Source: Anaspis maculata (Eukaryota; Arthropoda; Insecta; Coleoptera; Scraptiidae). From it: a stretch of DNA of 64,000 bases. The notes beneath the pieces are model-generated. The model ran no database searches. It had not been told where the DNA came from and worked only from the letters and a program-made list of their open reading frames with translations. The position numbers and the translations under genes were made by a program. Shown here one piece after another: positions 48,449 through 60,894 of this stretch. The stretch's first letter is position 1, and every line of letters begins with the position of its first letter. The DNA lies in the NCBI GenBank assembly GCA_949128115.1, contig OX421966.1:7289262-7353261 (forward strand). The letters run 5' to 3'.

Positions 48449-49577
48449 GTCACGTGGGTAAAAGCCTGAAGTCACGTGGGTTGAAGCCAAAAGTCACGTG
48501 GGTTAAAACCTGAACTTTTTGGATACCAATTGTGTTTTTTCTTCAATATTTGTGTTCGTTCGTCAGATGTTGCGTTTGGAAAGAGTAGCTGCCAACTTCA
48601 AAAGCGGTTACCGATCGTTTTCAAAGTCACGTGGGTTGAAGCCTGAAGTCACGTGGGTTGAAGCCTGAGGTCACGTGGTTTGAAGCCAAAAGTCACGTGG
48701 GTTGAAACCTGAACTTTTTGGATACCAATTGTGTCTTTTCTTCTATATTTGTGTTCGTTCGTCAGACGTTGCGTTTGGAAAGAGTAGCTGCCAACTTCAA
48801 AAGTGGTTACCGATCGTTTTCGAAGTCACGTGGGTTGAAGCCCGAAGTCACGTGGGTTGAAGCCTGAAGTCACGTGGGTTGAAGCAAAAAGTCACGTGGG
48901 TTGAAACCTGAACTTTTTGGAAAACAATTGTGTCCTTTCTTCTATACTTGTGTTCGTTCGTCAGATGTTGCGTTTGGAAAGAGTAGCTGCCAACTTCAAA
49001 AGTGGTGACCGATCGTATTCAAAGTCACGTGGGTTGAAGCCTGAAGTCACGTTGGTTGAAGCCTGAAGTCACGTGGGTTAAAACCTGACTTTTTTGGATA
49101 ACAATTGTGTTATTTCTTCTATATTTGTGTTCGTTCGTCAGATGTTGCGTTTGGAACAAGTAGCTGCCAACATCAAAAGTGGTGACCGATCGTTTTGAAA
49201 GTCACGTGGGTGAAAGCTTGGAGTCACGTGGGTTGAAGCCAAAAGTCACGTGGGTTGAAACCTGAACTTTTTGAATAACAATTGTGTCTTTTCTTCTAGA
49301 TTTGTGTTTTGTTCGACAGATGTTGCGTTTGGAAAGAGTAGCTGCCAACTTCAAAAGTGGTGACCGATCGTTTCCAAAGTCACGTGGGTTGAAGCCTGAA
49401 GTCACGTGGGTTGAAGCCTGAAGTCACGTGGGTTGAAGCCAAAAGTCACGTGGGTTGAAACCTGAACTTTTTGAATAACAATTGTGTCTTTTCTTCTATA
49501 TTTGTGTTCGTTCGTCTGATGTTGCGTTTGGAACAAGTAGCTGCCAACATCAAAAGTGGTGATCGATCGTTTTCAAA

Positions 49578-49731
49578 GTCACGTGGGTTGAAGCCTGAAG
49601 TCACGTGGGTTGAAGCCTGAAGTCACGTGGGTTAAAGCCTGAAGTCACGTGGGTTAAAGCCTGAAGTCACGTGGGTTGAAGCCTGAAATCACGTGGGTTG
49701 AAGCCTGAAGTCACGTGGGTTAAAACCTGAA
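49578..49731 (+). repeat. Expanded 22-bp run, 7 copies
   Basis: Variant order is G, G, A, A, G, atc, A-boundary, as at 46725-46878. Confidence 0.92.
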
Positions 49732-49908
49732 CTTTTTGGATAACAATTGTGTTTTTTCTTCTATATTTGTGTTCGTTCGTCAGATGTTGCGTTTGGAACA
49801 AGTAGCTGCCAACATCAAAAGTGGTGACCGATCGTTCTGAAAGTCACGTGAGTGAAAGCCTGAAGTCACGTGGGTTGAAGCCTGAAGTCACGTGGGTTCA
49901 AACCTGAA

Positions 49909-50015
49909 CTTTTTGGATAACAATTGTGTCTTTTTTCCCATATTTGTGTTCGTCAGATGTTGCGTTTGGAAAGAGTGGCTGCCAACTTCAAAAGTTGTTA
50001 CCGATCGTTTTCAAA
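49909..50015 (+). repeat. Core with private 4-bp deletion
   Basis: The segment gtgttcgttcgtcag has become gtgttcgtcag, loss of one of two adjacent ttcg units, giving a 107-bp core. The otherwise matching cores at 50878, 56849 and 57822 are full length. Replication slippage between the two ttcg copies is the likely cause. Confidence 0.88.
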
Positions 50016-50568
50016 GTCACGTGGGTTGAAGCCTGAAGTCACGTGGGTTGAAGCCGAAAGTCACGTGGGTTGAAACCTGAACTTCTTGGATAACAATTGT
50101 GTCTTTTCTTCTATATTTGTGTTCGTTCGTCAGATGTTGCGTTTGGAAAGAGTAGCTGCCAACTTCAAAAGTGGTGACCGATCGTTTCCAAAGTCACGTG
50201 GGTTGAAGCCTGAGGTCACGTGGGTTGAAGCCAAAAGTCACGTGGGTTAAAACCTGAACTTTTTGGATACCAATTGTGTCTTTTCTTCTATATTTGTGTT
50301 CGTTTGTCAGATGTTGCGTTTGGAAAGAGTAGCTGCCAACTTCAAAAGTGGTTACCGATCGTTTTCGAAGTCACGTGGGTTGAAGCCTGAAATCACGTGG
50401 GTTGAAGCCTGAGGTCACGTGGTTTGAAGCCAAAAGTCACGTGGGTTAAAACCTGAACTTTTTGGATACCAATTGTGTCTTTTCTTCTATATTTGTGTTC
50501 GTTCGTCAGATGTTGCATTTGGAAAGAGTAGCTGCCAACTTCAAAAGTGGTTACCGATCGTTTTCAAA

Positions 50569-50700
50569 GTCACGTGGGTTGAAGCCTGAAGTCACGTGGG
50601 TTAAAGCCTGAAGTCACGTGGGTTAAAGCCTGAAGTCACGTGGGTTGAAGCCTGAAATCACGTGGGTTGAAGCCTGAAGTCACGTGGGTTAAAACCTGAA
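50569..50700 (+). repeat. Expanded 22-bp run, 6 copies
   Basis: Variant order is G, A, A, G, atc, A-boundary. The run sits behind a class A core with ttgcatttgg instead of the usual class B core. The crossover that made the roughly 970-bp repeat therefore happened inside the run, joining a new core to its right-hand part. Confidence 0.9.
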
Positions 50701-51430
50701 CTTTTTGGATAACAATTGTGTTTTTTCTTCTATATTTGTGTTCGTTCGTCAGATGTTGCGTTTGGAACAAGTAGCTGCCAACATCAAAAGTGGTGACCGA
50801 TCGTTCTGAAAGTCACGTGAGTGAAAGCCTGAAGTCACGTGGGTTGAAGCCTGAAGTCACGTGGGTTCAAACCTGAACTTTTTGGATAACAATTGTGTCT
50901 TTTTTCCCATATTTGTGTTCGTTCGTCAGATGTTGCGTTTGGAAAGAGTGGCTGCCAACTTCAAAAGTTGTTACCGATCGTTTTCAAAGTCACGTGGGTT
51001 GAAGCCTGAAGTCACGTGGGTTGAAGCCGAAAGTCACGTGGGTTGAAACCTGAACTTCTTGGATAACAATTGTGTCTTTTCTTCTATATTTGTGTTCGTT
51101 CGTCAGATGTTGCGTTTGGAAAGAGTAGCTGCCAACTTCAAAAGTGGTGACCGATCGTTTCCAAAGTCACGTGGGTTGAAGCCTGAGGTCACGTGGGTTG
51201 AAGCCAAAAGTCACGTGGGTTAAAACCTGAACTTTTTGGATCACAATTGTGTCTTTTCTTCTATATTTGTGTTCGTTTGTCAGATGTTGCGTTTGGAAAG
51301 AGTAGCTGCCAACTTCAAAAGTGGTTACCGATCGTTTTCAAAGTCACGTGGGTTGAAGCCTGAAGTCACGTGGGTTGAAGCCTGAGGTCACGTGGGTTGA
51401 AGCCAAAAGTCACGTGGGTGTAAACCTGAA

Positions 51431-51540
51431 CTTTTTGGATAACAATCGTGTTTTTTCTTCTATATTTGTGTTCGTTCGTCAGATTTGCGTTTGGAACAAG
51501 TAGCTGCCAACATCAAAAGTGGTGGCCGATCGTTCTGAAA
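51431..51540 (+). repeat. Core with linked 1-bp deletion and aacaatcgtg, copy 4
   Basis: Same linked changes as 31972-32081. The following subrepeat is gcctgagg rather than gcctgaag. Confidence 0.9.
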
Positions 51541-52741
51541 GTCACGTGGGTAAAAGCCTGAGGTCACGTGGGTTGAAGCCAAAAGTCACGTGGGTTAAAA
51601 CCTGAACTTTTTCAATACCAATTGTGTTTTTTCTTCAATATTTGTGTTCGTTCGTCAGATGTTGCGTTTGGAAAGAGTAGCTGCCAACTTCAAAAGTGGT
51701 TACCGATCGTTTTCGAAGTCACGTGGGTTGAAGCCTGAAGTCACGTGGGTTGAAGCCTGAAGTCACGTGGGTTGAAGCAAAAAGTCACGTGGGTTGAAAC
51801 CTGAACTTTTTGGAAAACAATTGTGTCCTTTCTTCTATACTTGTGTTCGTTCGTCAGATGTTGCGTTTGGAAAGAGTAGCTGCCAACTTCAAAAGTGGTG
51901 ACCGATCGTATTCAAAGTCACGTGGGTTGAAGCCTGAAGTCACGTTGGTTGAAGCCTGAAGTCACGTGGGTTAAAACCTGACTTTTTTGGATAACAATTG
52001 TGTTATTTCTTCTATATTTGTGTTCGTTCGTCAGATGTTGCGTTTGGAACAAGTAGCTGCCAACATCAAAAGTGGTGACCGATCGTTTTGAAAGTCACGT
52101 GGGTGAAAGCTTGGAGTCACGTGGGTTCAAATCTGAACTTTTTGGATAACAATTGTGTCTTTTTTCCTATATTTGTGTTCGTTCGTCAGATGTTGCGTTT
52201 GGAAAGAGTAGCTGCCAACATCAAAAGTGATTACCGATCGTTCTCAAAGTCACGTGGGTTGAAGCCTGAAGTCACGTGGGTTGAAGTCAAAAGTCACGTG
52301 GGTTTAAACCTGAACTTTTTGGATAACAATTGTGTCTTTTCTTCTATATTTGTGTTCGTTCGTCAGATGTTGCGTTTGGAAAGAGAAGCTGCCAACTTCG
52401 AAAGTGGTTACCGATCGTTTTCAAAGTCACGTGGGTTGACGCCTGAAGTCACGTGGGTTGGAGCCTGAAGTCACGTGGGTTGAAGCCAAAAGTCACGTGG
52501 GTTGAAACCTGAACTTTTTGGATAACAATTGTGTCTTTCCTTCTATATTTGTGTTCGTTCGTCAGATGTTGCGTTTGGAAAGAGTAGCTGCCAACTTCAA
52601 AAGTGGTGACCGATCGTTTTCAAAGTCACGTGGGTTGAAGCTTGAAGTCACGTGGGTTGAAGCTTGAAGTCACGTGGGTTAAAACCTGAACTTTTTGGAG
52701 AACAATTGTGTTTTTTCTTCTATATTTGTGTTCGTTCGTCA

Positions 52742-54599
52742 GATGTTGCGTTTGGAACAAGTAGCTGCCAACATCAAAAGTGGTGACCGATCGTTCTGAA
52801 AGTCACGTGAGTGAAAGCCTGAAGTCACGTGGGTTGGAGCCTGGAGTCACGTGGGTTCAAACCTGAACTTTTTGGATAACAATTGTGTCTTTTTTCCTAT
52901 ATTTGTGTTCGTTCGTCAGATGTTGCGTTTGGAAAGAGTAGCTGCCAACATCAAAAGTAATTACCGATCGTTCTCAAAGTCACGTGGGTTGAAGCCTGAA
53001 GTCACGTGGGTTGAAGCCAAAAGTCACGTGGGTTGAAACCTGAACTTTTTGGATAACAATTGTGTCTTTTCTTCTATATTTGTGTTCGTTCGTCAGATGT
53101 TGCGTTTGGAAAGAGTAGCTGCCAACTTCAAAAGTGGTGACCGATCGTTTCCAAAGTCACGTGGGCTAAAGCCTGAAGTCACGTGGGTTGAAGCCTGGAG
53201 TAACGTGGGTTCAAACCTAAACTTTTTGGATAACAATTGTGTCTTTTTTTCTATATTTGTGTTCGTTCGTCAGATGTTGCGTTTGGAAAGAGTAGCTGCC
53301 AACTTCAAAAGTGGTTACCGATCGTTTTCAAAGTCACGTGGGTTGAAGCCTGAAGTCACGTGGGTTGAAGCCAGAGGTCACGTGGTTTGAAGCCAAAAGT
53401 CACGTGGGTTAAAACCTGAACTTTTTGGATACCAATTGTGTCTTTTCTTCTATATTTGTGTTCGTTCGTCAGATGTTGCGTTTGGAAAGAGTAGCTGCCA
53501 ACTTTAAAAGTGGTTACCGATCGTTTTCAAAGTCACGTGGGTTGACGCCTGGAGTCACGTGGGTTGAAGCCTGAAGTCACGTGTGTTGAAGCTAAAAGTC
53601 ACGTGGTTCGAAAACTGACCTTTTTGGATAACAATTGTGTCTTTTCTTCTATATTTGTGTTCGTTCGTCAGATGTTGCGTTTAGAAAGAGTAGCTGCCAA
53701 CTTCAAAAGTGGTGACCGATCGTTTTCAAGGTCACGTGGGTTGAAGCCTGAAGTCACGTGGGTTGAAGCCTGAAGTCACGTGGGTTAAAACCTGACTTTT
53801 TTGATGAAAATTGTGTTATTTCTTCTATATTTGTGTTCGTTCGTCAGATGTTGCGTTTGGAACAAGTAGCTGCCAACATCAAAAGTGGTGACCGATCGTT
53901 TTGAAAGTCACGTGGGTGAGAGCCTGAAGTCACGTGGGTTGGAGCCTGAAGTCACGTGGATTGAAACCTAAACTTTTTGGATAACAATTGTGTCTTTTCT
54001 TCTATTTTTGTGTTCGTTCGTCAGATGTTGCGTTTGGAACAAGTAGCTGCCAACTCCAAAAGTGGCGACCAAACGTTTTAAAAGTCACGTGGGTTGAAGC
54101 CTGAGGTCACGTGGGTTGAAGCCTGAAGTCACGTGGGTTGAAGCCAAAAGTCACGTGGGTTGAAACCTGAACTTTTTGGATAACAATTGTGTCTTTTCTT
54201 CTATATTTGTGTTCGTTCGTCAGATGTTGCGTTTGGAAAAAGTAGCTGCCAACTTCAAAAGTGGTTACCGATCGTTTTCAAAGTCACGTGGGTTGAAGCC
54301 TGAAGTCACGTGGGTTGAAGCCAAAAGTCACGTGGGTTGAAACCTGAACTTTTTGAATAACAATTGTGTCTTTTCTTCTAGATTTGTGTTTTGTTCGACA
54401 GATGTTGCGTTTGGAAAGAGTAGCTGCCAACTTCAAAAGTGGTGACCGATCGTTCCCAAAGTCACGTGGGTTGAAGCCTGAAGTCACGTGGGTTGAAGCC
54501 TGAAGTCACGTGGGTTGAAGCCAAAAGTCACGTGGGTTGAAACCTGAACTTTTTGAATAACAATTGTGTCTTTTCTTCTATATTTGTGTTCGTTCGTCT
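52742..54599 (+). repeat. 1,858-bp (10-monomer) repeat unit, copy 1
   Basis: The unit is repeated at once at offset 1,858 bp, which equals ten cores plus thirty-four subrepeats. Landmarks at 52851, 53049, 53564 and 54284 recur at 54709, 54907, 55422 and 56142. The breakpoint lies in the class B segment from atgttgcg to aagtggtga, which the two sides share. Confidence 0.87.
53973..54083 (+). repeat. Class C core, copy 6
   Basis: The diagnostic segment is ccaaaagtggcg, the state nearest the general consensus. Confidence 0.92.
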
Positions 54600-56457
54600 G
54601 ATGTTGCGTTTGGAACAAGTAGCTGCCAACATCAAAAGTGGTGACCGATCGTTCTGAAAGTCACGTGAGTGAAAGCCTGAAGTCACGTGGGTTGGAGCCT
54701 GGAGTCACGTGGGTTCAAACCTGAACTTTTTGGATAACAATTGTGTCTTTTTTCCTATATTTGTGTTCGTTCGTCAGATGTTGCGTTTGGAAAGAGTAGC
54801 TGCCAACATCAAAAGTAATTACCGATCGTTCTCAAAGTCACGTGGGTTGAAGCCTGAAGTCACGTGGGTTGAAGCCAAAAGTCACGTGGGTTGAAACCTG
54901 AACTTTTTGGATAACAATTGTGTCTTTTCTTCTATATTTGTGTTCGTTCGTCAGATGTTGCGTTTGGAAAGAGTAGCTGCCAACTTCAAAAGTGGTGACC
55001 GATCGTTTCCAAAGTCACGTGGGCTAAAGCCTGAAGTCACGTGGGTTGAAGCCTGGAGTAACGTGGGTTCAAACCTAAACTTTTTGGATAACAATTGTGT
55101 CTTTTTTTCTATATTTGTGTTCGTTCGTCAGATGTTGCGTTTGGAAAGAGTAGCTGCCAACTTCAAAAGTGGTTACCGATCGTTTTCAAAGTCACGTGGG
55201 TTGAAGCCTGAAGTCACGTGGGTTGAAGCCAGAGGTCACGTGGTTTGAAGCCAAAAGTCACGTGGGTTAAAACCTGAACTTTTTGGATACCAATTGTGTC
55301 TTTTCTTCTATATTTGTGTTCGTTCGTCAGATGTTGCGTTTGGAAAGAGTAGCTGCCAACTTTAAAAGTGGTTACCGATCGTTTTCAAAGTCACGTGGGT
55401 TGACGCCTGGAGTCACGTGGGTTGAAGCCTGAAGTCACGTGTGTTGAAGCTAAAAGTCACGTGGTTCGAAAACTGACCTTTTTGGATAACAATTGTGTCT
55501 TTTCTTCTATATTTGTGTTCGTTCGTCAGATGTTGCGTTTAGAAAGAGTAGCTGCCAACTTCAAAAGTGGTGACCGATCGTTTTCAAGGTCACGTGGGTT
55601 GAAGCCTGAAGTCACGTGGGTTGAAGCCTGAAGTCACGTGGGTTAAAACCTGACTTTTTTGATGAAAATTGTGTTATTTCTTCTATATTTGTGTTCGTTC
55701 GTCAGATGTTGCGTTTGGAACAAGTAGCTGCCAACATCAAAAGTGGTGACCGATCGTTTTGAAAGTCACGTGGGTGAGAGCCTGAAGTCACGTGGGTTGG
55801 AGCCTGAAGTCACGTGGATTGAAACCTAAACTTTTTGGATAACAATTGTGTCTTTTCTTCTATTTTTGTGTTCGTTCGTCAGATGTTGCGTTTGGAACAA
55901 GTAGCTGCCAACTCCAAAAGTGGCGACCAAACGTTTTAAAAGTCACGTGGGTTGAAGCCTGAGGTCACGTGGGTTGAAGCCTGAAGTCACGTGGGTTGAA
56001 GCCAAAAGTCACGTGGGTTGAAACCTGAACTTTTTGGATAACAATTGTGTCTTTTCTTCTATATTTGTGTTCGTTCGTCAGATGTTGCGTTTGGAAAAAG
56101 TAGCTGCCAACTTCAAAAGTGGTTACCGATCGTTTTCAAAGTCACGTGGGTTGAAGCCTGAAGTCACGTGGGTTGAAGCCAAAAGTCACGTGGGTTGAAA
56201 CCTGAACTTTTTGAATAACAATTGTGTCTTTTCTTCTAGATTTGTGTTTTGTTCGACAGATGTTGCGTTTGGAAAGAGTAGCTGCCAACTTCAAAAGTGG
56301 TGACCGATCGTTTCCAAAGTCACGTGGGTTGAAGCCTGAAGTCACGTGGGTTGAAGCCTGAAGTCACGTGGGTTGAAGCCAAAAGTCACGTGGGTTGAAA
56401 CCTGAACTTTTTGAATAACAATTGTGTCTTTTCTTCTATATTTGTGTTCGTTCGTCT
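54600..56457 (+). repeat. 1,858-bp repeat unit, copy 2
   Basis: This is the partner of 52742-54599. The corresponding region of the downstream 6.9-kb copy (59664-61521) holds only one such unit, so this duplication is specific to the left copy or was lost on the right. Confidence 0.86.
55831..55941 (+). repeat. Class C core, copy 7
   Basis: The diagnostic segment is ccaaaagtggcg, identical to copy 6, 1,858 bp upstream. Confidence 0.92.
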
Positions 56458-56517
56458 GATGTTGCGTTTGGAACAAGTAGCTGCCAACATCAAAAGTGGT
56501 GATCGATCGTTTTCAAA

Positions 56518-56671
56518 GTCACGTGGGTTGAAGCCTGAAGTCACGTGGGTTGAAGCCTGAAGTCACGTGGGTTAAAGCCTGAAGTCACGTGGGTTAAAGC
56601 CTGAAGTCACGTGGGTTGAAGCCTGAAATCACGTGGGTTGAAGCCTGAAGTCACGTGGGTTAAAACCTGAA
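56518..56671 (+). repeat. Expanded 22-bp run, 7 copies
   Basis: Variant order is G, G, A, A, G, atc, A-boundary. Just downstream, near 56784, one class B-linked subrepeat reads gtctcgtgag and has lost CACGTG. Confidence 0.92.
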
Positions 56672-57512
56672 CTTTTTGGATAACAATTGTGTTTTTTCTT
56701 CTATATTTGTGTTCGTTCGTCAGATGTTGCGTTTGGAACAAGTAGCTGCCAACATCAAAAGTGGTGACCGATCGTTCTGAAAGTCTCGTGAGTGAAAGCC
56801 TGAAGTCACGTGGGTTGAAGCCTGAAGTCACGTGGGTTCAAACCTGAACTTTTTGGATAACAATTGTGTCTTTTTTCCCATATTTGTGTTCGTTCGTCAG
56901 ATGTTGCGTTTGGAAAGAGTGGCTGCCAACTTCAAAAGTTGTTACCGATCGTTTTCAAAGTCACGTGGGTTGAAGCCTGAAGTCACGTGGGTTGAAGCCG
57001 AAAGTCACGTGGGTTGAAACCTGAACTTCTTGGATAACAATTGTGTCTTTTCTTCTATATTTGTGTTCGTTCGTCAGATGTTGCGTTTGGAAAGAGTAGC
57101 TGCCAACTTCAAAAGTGGTGACCGATCGTTTCCAAAGTCACGTGGGTTGAAGCCTGAGGTCACGTGGGTTGAAGCCAAAAGTCACGTGGGTTAAAACCTG
57201 AACTTTTTGGATACCAATTGTGTCTTTTCTTCTATATTTGTGTTCGTTTGTCAGATGTTGCGTTTGGAAAGAGTAGCTGCCAACTTCAAAAGTGGTTACC
57301 GATCGTTTTCAAAGTCACGTGGGTTGAAGCCTGAAATCACGTGGGTTGAAGCCTGAGGTCACGTGGTTTGAAGCCAAAAGTCACGTGGGTTAAAACCTGA
57401 ACTTTTTGGATACCAATTGTGTCTTTTCTTCTATATTTGTGTTCGTTCGTCAGATGTTGCATTTGGAAAGAGTAGCTGCCAACTTCAAAAGTGGTTACCG
57501 ATCGTTTTCAAA

Positions 57513-57644
57513 GTCACGTGGGTTGAAGCCTGAAGTCACGTGGGTTAAAGCCTGAAGTCACGTGGGTTAAAGCCTGAAGTCACGTGGGTTGAAGCCTGAA
57601 ATCACGTGGGTTGAAGCCTGAAGTCACGTGGGTTAAAACCTGAA
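57513..57644 (+). repeat. Expanded 22-bp run, 6 copies
   Basis: It has the same structure and the same abnormal class A context as 50569-50700, from which it is offset by 6,944 bp. The block downstream repeats 56.5-57.2 kb at offset 973 bp (five cores plus nineteen subrepeats). Confidence 0.9.
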
Positions 57645-58374
57645 CTTTTTGGATAACAATTGTGTTTTTTCTTCTATATTTGTGTTCGTTCGTCAGATGT
57701 TGCGTTTGGAACAAGTAGCTGCCAACATCAAAAGTGGTGACCGATCGTTCTGAAAGTCACGTGAGTGAAAGCCTGAAGTCACGTGGGTTGAAGCCTGAAG
57801 TCACGTGGGTTCAAACCTGAACTTTTTGGATAACAATTGTGTCTTTTTTCCCATATTTGTGTTCGTTCGTCAGATGTTGCGTTTGGAAAGAGTGGCTGCC
57901 AACTTCAAAAGTTGTTACCGATCGTTTTCAAAGTCACGTGGGTTGAAGCCTGAAGTCACGTGGGTTGAAGCCGAAAGTCACGTGGGTTGAAACCTGAACT
58001 TCTTGGATAACAATTGTGTCTTTCCTTCTATATTTGTGTTCGTTCGTCAGATGTTGCGTTTGGAAAGAGTAGCTGCCAACTTCAAAAGTGGTGACCGATC
58101 GTTTCCAAAGTCACGTGGGTTGAAGCCTGAGGTCACGTGGGTTGAAGCCAAAAGTCACGTGGGTTAAAACCTGAACTTTTTGGATCACAATTGTGTCTTT
58201 TCTTCTATATTTGTGTTCGTTTGTCAGATGTTGCGTTTGGAAAGAGTAGCTGCCAACTTCAAAAGTGGTTACCGATCGTTTTCAAAGTCACGTGGGTTGA
58301 AGCCTGAAGTCACGTGGGTTGAAGCCTGAGGTCACGTGGGTTGAAGCCAAAAGTCACGTGGGTGTAAACCTGAA

Positions 58375-58484
58375 CTTTTTGGATAACAATCGTGTTTTTT
58401 CTTCTATATTTGTGTTCGTTCGTCAGATTTGCGTTTGGAACAAGTAGCTGCCAACATCAAAAGTGGTGGCCGATCGTTCTGAAA
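58375..58484 (+). repeat. Core with linked 1-bp deletion and aacaatcgtg, copy 5
   Basis: Same linked changes as 31972-32081, 6,944 bp downstream of copy 4. Confidence 0.9.
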
Positions 58485-60894
58485 GTCACGTGGGTAAAAG
58501 CCTGAGGTCACGTGGGTTGAAGCCAAAAGTCACGTGGGTTAAAACCTGAACTTTTTGGATACCAATTGTGTTTTTTCTCCAATATTTGTGTTCGTTCGTC
58601 AGATGTTGCGTTTGGAAAGAGTAGCTGCCAACTTCAAAAGTGGTTACCGATCGTTTTCGAAGTCACGTGGGTTGAAGCCTGAAGTCACGTGGGTTGAAGT
58701 CTGAAGTCACGTGGGTTGAAGCAAAAAGTCACGTGGGTTGAAACCTGAACTTTTTGGAAAACAATTGTGTCCTTTCTTCTATACTTGTGTTCGTTCGTCA
58801 GATGTTGCGTTTGGAAAGAGTAGCTGCCAACTTCAAAAGTGGTGACCGATCGTATTCAAAGTCACGTGGGTTGAAGCCTGAAGTCACGTGGGTTAAAACC
58901 TGACTTTTTTGGATAACAATTGTGTTATTTCTTCTATATTTGTGTTCGTTCGTCAGATGTTGCGTTTGGAACAAGTAGCTGCCAACATCAAAAGTGGTGA
59001 CCGATCGTTTTGAAAGTCACGTGGGTGAAAGCTTGGAGTCACGTGGGTTCAAATCTGAACTTTTTGGATAACAATTGTGTCTTTTTTCCTATATTTGTGT
59101 TCGTTCGTCAGATGTTGCGTTTGGAAAGAGTAGCTGCCAACATCAAAAGTGATTACCGATCGTTCTCAAAGTCACGTGGGTTGAAGCCTGAAGTCACGTG
59201 GGTTGAAGTCAAAAGTCACGTGGGTTTAAACCTGAACTTTTTGGATAACAATTGTGTCTTTTCTTCTATATTTGTGTTCGTTCGTCAGATGTTGCGTTTG
59301 GAAAGAGAAGCTGCCAACTTCGAAAGTGGTTACCGATCGTTTTCAAAGTCACGTGGGTTGACGCCTGAAGTCACGTGGGTTGGAGCCTGAAGTCACGTGG
59401 GTTGAAGCCAAAAGTCACGTGGGTTGAAACCTGAACTTTTTGGATAACAATTGTGTCTTTCCTTCTATATTTGTGTTCGTTCGTCAGATGTTGCGTTTGG
59501 AAAGAGTAGCTGCCAACTTCAAAAGTGGTGACCGATCGTTTTCAAAGTCACGTGGGTTGAAGCTTGAAGTCACGTGGGTTGAAGCTTGAAGTCACGTGGG
59601 TTAAAACCTGAACTTTTTGGAGAACAATTGTGTTTTTTCTTCTATATTTGTGTTCGTTCGTCAGATGTTGCGTTTGGAACAAGTAGCTGCCAACATCAAA
59701 AGTGGTGACCGATCGTTCTGAAAGTCACGTGAGTGAAAGCCTGAAGTCACGTGGGTTGGAGCCTGGAGTCACGTGGGTTCAAACCTGAACTTTTTGGATA
59801 ACAATTGTGTCTTTTTTCCTATATTTGTGTTCGTTCGTCAGATGTTGCGTTTGGAAAGAGTAGCTGCCAACATCAAAAGTAATTACCGATCGTTCTCAAA
59901 GTCACGTGGGTTGAAGCCTGAAGTCACGTGGGTTGAAGCCAAAAGTCACGTGGGTTGAAACCTGAACTTTTTGGATAACAATTGTGTCTTTTCTTCTATA
60001 TTTGTGTTCGTTCGTCAGATGTTGCGTTTGGAAAGAGTAGCTGCCAACTTCAAAAGTGGTGACCGATCGTTTCCAAAGTCACGTGGGCTAAAGCCTGAAG
60101 TCACGTGGGTTGAAGCCTGGAGTAACGTGGGTTCAAACCTAAACTTTTTGGATAACAATTGTGTCTTTTTTTCTATATTTGTGTTCGTTCGTCAGATGTT
60201 GCGTTTGGAAAGAGTAGCTGCCAACTTCAAAAGTGGTTACCGATCGTTTTCAAAGTCACGTGGGTTGAAGCCTGAAGTCACGTGGGTTGAAGCCAGAGGT
60301 CACGTGGTTTGAAGCCAAAAGTCACGTGGGTTAAAACCTGAACTTTTTGGATACCAATTGTGTCTTTTCTTCTATATTTGTGTTCGTTCGTCAGATGTTG
60401 CGTTTGGAAAGAGTAGCTGCCAACTTTAAAAGTGGTTACCGATCGTTTTCAAAGTCACGTGGGTTGACGCCTGGAGTCACGTGGGTTGAAGCCTGAAGTC
60501 ACGTGTGTTGAAGCTAAAAGTCACGTGGTTCGAAAACTGACCTTTTTGGATAACAATTGTGTCTTTTCTTCTATATTTGTGTTCGTTCGTCAGATGTTGC
60601 GTTTAGAAAGAGTAGCTGCCAACTTCAAAAGTGGTGACCGATCGTTTTCAAGGTCACGTGGGTTGAAGCCTGAAGTCACGTGGGTTGAAGCCTGAAGTCA
60701 CGTGGGTTAAAACCTGACTTTTTTGATGAAAATTGTGTTATTTCTTCTATATTTGTGTTCGTTCGTCAGATGTTGCGTTTGGAACAAGTAGCTGCCAACA
60801 TCAAAAGTGGTGACCGATCGTTTTGAAAGTCACGTGGGTGAGAGCCTGAAGTCACGTGGGTTGGAGCCTGAAGTCACGTGGATTGAAACCTAAA

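Larger units (their letters stand above)
49222..54599 (+). repeat. 6.9-kb direct repeat, left copy
   Basis: It aligns to 56162-61521. The offset is 6,940 bp at the left, 6,944 bp after the 4-bp deletion at about 49950, and 6,922 bp after 51950, where one gtcacgttgg subrepeat is absent downstream. At about 49230 the array jumps abruptly from a gtgggtgaaagcttgg context into A3 material with ttctagattt, so this is a recombination junction. Confidence 0.82.
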
